From NCBI GenBank assembly GCA_040768665.1, contig JAXGMN010000108.1, positions 1-17,489 of the forward strand: a DNA stretch of 17,489 nt, read 5' to 3'. This DNA comes from JABWBD01 sp040768665. GTDB lineage: Bacteria > Planctomycetota > Planctomycetia > Pirellulales > Thermoguttaceae. The position numbers were made by a program, and so were the translations under genes. Positions 15,224 to 17,489 of this stretch are shown here, piece by piece; positions within the stretch are counted from its first letter, which is position 1, and each line of letters begins with the position of its first letter. The notes below the pieces were generated by a model. That model was given only the letters and a program-made list of their open reading frames with translations. It did no database searches and was not told where the DNA came from.

Positions 15224-15833
15224 TCAGCCCTCCCTCCGCCGGCGCCGCCCGGCTCCGATGCCCAAGGCCATTGCCAGGCTAAACAGACCCACAGCCATTG
15301 CAGGTTCCGGAACGGGTGCGGCAACCATGTCCTTTTGCTCAACGGTAAAGCTCGCGGCTCCGCTGAGGCCGCTTACCGCATACGTGACCGTCATCGACTC
15401 CCCGATCCGAAGGCGACCATCCGCCGCGGTGAGCTTGGTTCCGTCCTCGGAGAGCGTCCAGGACGCGAAGGGGGACGCCTGCGTTTCCAGGGCCAAGCCG
15501 GCATCGCTGCCGCCGACAACGTCTTTCAGCCGCCACGTGAAATCCAACCAGTCGAAGGCCGTGAGATTGGCAATCGTCTCGGTGATCGTCAGCGCCTTGC
15601 CAAAGCGGGTGCTCCCGGCTGTGCTGACGGTCATGTCGACGACCACCGGTGCGAGATAGTCCAGACGGACGGTCGCCGAGTTCGCAGCGTCCATCGCGAA
15701 CTCTGCCGTGAATTGGTCGGTCGCCGGATCATTATCGACGAAACTGGCCGTAATCGTGTCCGCTGGAACCGCGGAGGTAAAAAAGCACTACCAAGACAGT
15801 AGCGGCGATCATAGCGACCGGCTTCGCGCTCAT
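15224..15833 (-). pseudogene. PEP-CTERM protein gene with a +1 frameshift after the signal peptide
   Basis: From the ATG at 15833, the first 18 codons give a good signal-peptide start (MSAKPVAMIAATVLVVLF). A run of six T (minus strand, 15784-15779) follows, after which this frame soon stops. Dropping one T joins it to TSAVPADTITASFVDND, completing the cleavage region, and to a 184-codon frame ending at 15224 with VPEPAMAVGLFSLAMALGIG and RRRRREG, a PEP-CTERM signal. The joined protein would be about 202 residues, with a body resembling envelope beta-sandwich PEP-CTERM proteins (no named family). A strong promoter lies upstream. The shift may be a real mutation, a sequencing error in the homopolymer, or a slippage site that switches expression. 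The downstream frame has no good start of its own before the GVP-like cleavage region; an ATG at 15694 would omit the signal peptide. Confidence 0.8.
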
Positions 15834-15896
15834 GCTCAAGCCCACGGGCCATTTCCTTTCATACCACAGAATCGGAAGTATCAACGCGTGCCAGTG

Positions 15897-15924
15897 AGTA
15901 TAGCCAGAGCGACCTCAATGTCAA
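15897..15924 (-). promoter_or_regulatory. Near-consensus sigma-70 promoter for the frameshifted PEP-CTERM gene
   Basis: On the minus strand, TTGACA (15924-15919) is followed after 16 bases by TATACT (15902-15897). This gives a -35 with a perfect consensus and a -10 with five of six bases. Transcription would start near 15890, leaving about 57 bases of leader before the ATG at 15833. Confidence 0.65.
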
Positions 15925-16226
15925 GGAAACCCATGATCTTTAATCCAAAATCGCAGCAGTTTTCCAAAATAGGGAACAGGTTTGCGCGTTCGCGAAATGA
16001 CGTGCGAATTTGCGATAAAGTGGCCGGATCGCCGCCAACGGAACCAGTCCTCTCGTATTACCCGCGGCAAAACGACTCACCCGCGGCAAGGCGGGGGCCA
16101 TCGCCGGGAGCGGTGAGAATCTTCCGAAAAAACGCTTTGCACCCCCTCTCCGGCTCATTGCTTTGCGTCAAAATCGTAGTTAACATCAATTGCGACTGCT
16201 CGTAGGGACTTGTCTCGTGGGATCGC
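15925..16226. other. Divergent intergenic region upstream of the 16227 gene
   Basis: No gene is apparent. ACCCGCGGCAA occurs twice close together (about 16060 and 16080). A weak plus-strand promoter-like pair, TTGCTT (16158-16163) and TAACAT (16181-16186) 17 bases apart, could serve the next gene. Confidence 0.35.
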
Positions 16227-16871
16227 ATGGGGTGGCGAATGACTCGGGTGCAATGGCCGAATATCCTTCTGCTGGCGCTGCTCTGCGTGGAGCCCGCGGC
16301 GGCAGCAACGATCAATGTGGGCACGCACGAACTTCTGCCGAACACACCCTTTCAGGCCATCGAAATTTACACTTCCGGCGGAGACGAGGTGCAAGGAGTT
16401 AATTTCAATATCCAGGTAGCCGACGGAGGGCTCGAGGCGGGCGGCCTCATCGATGGCCCCGCCATTACCGACGTGGATTTGATCACGGGCACGATTTTCG
16501 CCGACAACCACACCGTTCAAACAAATATCAGCGCCGGCTACGATTGGCCGCAATTTGGCGCCTACGCGGTTACGACGGCAAGTGGAACCGTTGCTGCCGA
16601 TGGCTTGCTGGGCACTGTAGTGATCGATACGACGGGGTTTTTCAGCGGGACGTGGGAGCTCAGGATGGCCGGTACCCGCAACGGAGATACGGACTTCACG
16701 GTTCTGCCTGCAACAATTTTCAACGGTCAACTCGTCCTCATTCCCGAACCCTCCGGATTGCTGCTGCTAGGCTCGGGTGCGGCTTTTCTCGCCTGCTGGT
16801 GGCGACGTCGCCAGAGTCGAAAGGGTATCGCCGGGCATCTCGCCAAACGCCCTGAGCAACTCGGCTGTTGA
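16227..16871 (+). CDS. PEP-CTERM protein with the cohesin-like domain
   Basis: 214 residues from the ATG at 16227; a second in-frame ATG at 16239 (MTRVQWPNILLLALLC) is equally plausible and gives a cleaner signal peptide. The mature domain (TINVGTHELLPNTP, IYTSGGDEVQGVNFNIQVADGG, GPAITDVDLITGTIF, TTASGTVAADGLLGTVVIDT, GTRNGDTDF) aligns along its whole length with residues about 38-185 of the 906-residue dockerin protein, with many identical blocks. The C-terminus has IPEPSGLLLLGSGAAF, a hydrophobic stretch and WWRRRQSRKG, a PEP-CTERM signal followed by an unusually long tail of about 15 residues. It is likely an exosortase substrate in the outer envelope. If the domain is a cohesin, it could receive dockerin proteins. 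Binding is not shown by the sequence. Confidence 0.9.
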   Translation: MGWRMTRVQWPNILLLALLCVEPAAAATINVGTHELLPNTPFQAIEIYTSGGDEVQGVNFNIQVADGGLEAGGLIDGPAITDVDLITGTIFADNHTVQTNISAGYDWPQFGAYAVTTASGTVAADGLLGTVVIDTTGFFSGTWELRMAGTRNGDTDFTVLPATIFNGQLVLIPEPSGLLLLGSGAAFLACWWRRRQSRKGIAGHLAKRPEQLGC

Positions 16872-16901
16872 ACCACCGTCCTTCGTGGGCAACAAACCGC
16901 C

Positions 16902-16954
16902 GGGGACTGCCCAATTTTGCGGAGTCTTCGCAGCAAAATGTGCCCGTCCCTTTT
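16902..16954 (+). terminator. Possible intrinsic terminator after the 16227 gene
   Basis: GGGGACTGCCCAATTTTGC pairs imperfectly with GCAAAATGTGCCCGTCCC across a loop containing GGAGTCTTC. TTTT follows. It begins 31 bases after the stop codon. Confidence 0.4.
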
Positions 16955-16976
16955 CCGCCCTAAAGGTCGTTTAACC

Positions 16977-17053
16977 GCAGTGCCCAACGGGCCGCGCGCC
17001 GGGCGGAGAGCGGCGCGGCTATCGGTAACGGCGCGCGGCGGGTTGGGCACTGC
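16977..17053. repeat. 24-bp inverted repeat with GC-rich loop
   Basis: Bases 16977-17000 (GCAGTGCCCAAC then GGGCCGCGCGCC) pair with 17030-17053 at 22 of 24 positions across a 29-base loop. I see no flanking direct duplication and no coding content. It looks like a small foldback element or repetitive extragenic palindrome. Confidence 0.75.
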
Positions 17054-17152
17054 ATTCTAGACTCGTAGAGTTTTGTTTCTGGACAGAGTCTTCGCCCGGG
17101 TGCCTGTTTAGAAAATGACTCGAACTGTAAACGCCACCACCGGGTCTATCCC

Positions 17153-17263
17153 GGTGGGGCGATGTTTGGCAACTACAAACCGCACTCACGCAGGCCGTTC
17201 CGTAATTTCGCCGTTTCGCTCGGCCCCGTCGGGCCGTTTGTAGTTACCAAACATCGTCCCACC
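17153..17263. repeat. Facing copies B and C of the 'GATGTTTGGCAACTA' repeat
   Basis: Arm 17153-17180 (GGTGGGGCGATGTTTGGCAA...) and arm 17236-17263 are inverted copies matching at 26 of 28 positions. Between them, CGGCCC-CGTC-GGGCCG (17221-17236) is a perfect inner hairpin. Copy B continues with GTTCCGTAATTTCGC, as copy A does. Copy C extends outward through CGACCCCGCGTCGGTGGGA on the minus strand. The same core therefore occurs three times in the window. Confidence 0.8.
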
Positions 17264-17390
17264 GACGCGGGGTCGGCGGTGGCCTTTACAGCTTGAGTTC
17301 GTTCCTGGTTCTTCGTTTCCCAGCACCGGGCACGAAACACAAAGCATCACGCACGAAGAACGAAGAACTAAAGAACTAAGCCCTAAAACC
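17264..17390. other. Short gene-free stretch with CTTCGT/ACGAAG stutter repeats
   Basis: GTTCTTCGT (17308-17316) faces two overlapping copies of ACGAAGAAC (17353-17361 and 17360-17368). No gene or clear promoter is seen. Confidence 0.4.
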
Positions 17391-17489
17391 TTGATTTCGA
17401 CTGCCACTTTCGCTTTTTTCGCCGCCTTCCTGCTGGGGCTGGTGTTGACGCGGTCGATGCGGCGGTGGGCGCCGCGCCTGCGGCTCACC
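17391..17489 (+). CDS. Start of a membrane protein, possibly MraY/WecA-like (3' end outside window)
   Basis: The frame is open from a TTG at 17391 to the right edge (33 codons). It encodes a hydrophobic helix (ISTATFAFFAAFLLGLVLT) followed by a basic stretch (RSMRRWAPRLRLT). A first transmembrane helix followed by an R..A.RL.L pattern is how many polyprenyl-phosphate sugar-phosphate transferases (MraY/WecA/TagO family) begin, but 33 residues are too few to be sure. There is no clear ribosome binding site, and upstream in-frame codons offer no ATG or GTG. Confidence 0.45.
   Translation, partial: MISTATFAFFAAFLLGLVLTRSMRRWAPRLRLT

Overview
The window looks like the chromosome of a planctomycete, most likely in or near the Pirellulales. 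The evidence is the GC-rich coding, long secreted proteins opening with an arginine-rich segment and a LEPR-XLL-like motif (LEPLETRTLL, LESRMMLS), planctomycete-style dockerin modules placed after a 'GRHIFYN' domain, several PEP-CTERM proteins, and repeat-rich intergenic DNA. I ran no searches; family names are recognised by eye from motifs.

Layout. (1) 3-731 +: C-terminal end of a large dockerin protein. (2) 1405-4125 +: complete 906-residue surface protein with a cohesin-like N-terminal domain, cadherin/VCBS-like repeats, the GRHIFYN domain, a dockerin and a conserved tail. (3) 4126-4850: gene-free DNA holding a 124-bp MITE with an 8-bp target duplication, a purine/pyrimidine foldback repeat and a lone MITE-like end. 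(4) 4851-5825 and 5860-6690 +: an exported protein of unknown function and a PEP-CTERM protein, probably one transcription unit. (5) 6804-10757: a complete 3,954-bp IS66-family element with 22-bp imperfect ends and an 8-bp target duplication. It carries tnpA, tnpB, a DUF4338/DruA-like gene and tnpC, all on the minus strand. (6) 11187-15029 +: 1280-residue gingipain-like (C25) protease with a P domain nested in an SdrD-B-like domain, ending in the same GRHIFYN-dockerin-tail module. (7) 15224-15833 -: PEP-CTERM gene whose signal peptide and body are separated by a +1 frameshift in a six-base homopolymer, behind a near-consensus sigma-70 promoter. (8) 16227-16871 +: PEP-CTERM protein whose core is clearly homologous to the N-terminal domain of the 906-residue protein. 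(9) 16872-17390: hairpin repeats. (10) 17391-17489 +: start of a membrane protein.

How the genes fit together. This is a cell-surface/exoprotein locus. Three proteins share one C-terminal module (GRHIFYN domain, two calcium loops of a dockerin, a Pro/Ala/Glu-rich linker, and a short conserved tail with a W...E...AVDxYF pattern). Three others end in PEP-CTERM signals. One domain family occurs in both groups. If that domain is cohesin-like, as its layout suggests, the locus could encode a self-assembling surface scaffold with a protease among its cargo. That is inference. The shared tail and the shared domain are visible directly in the sequence.
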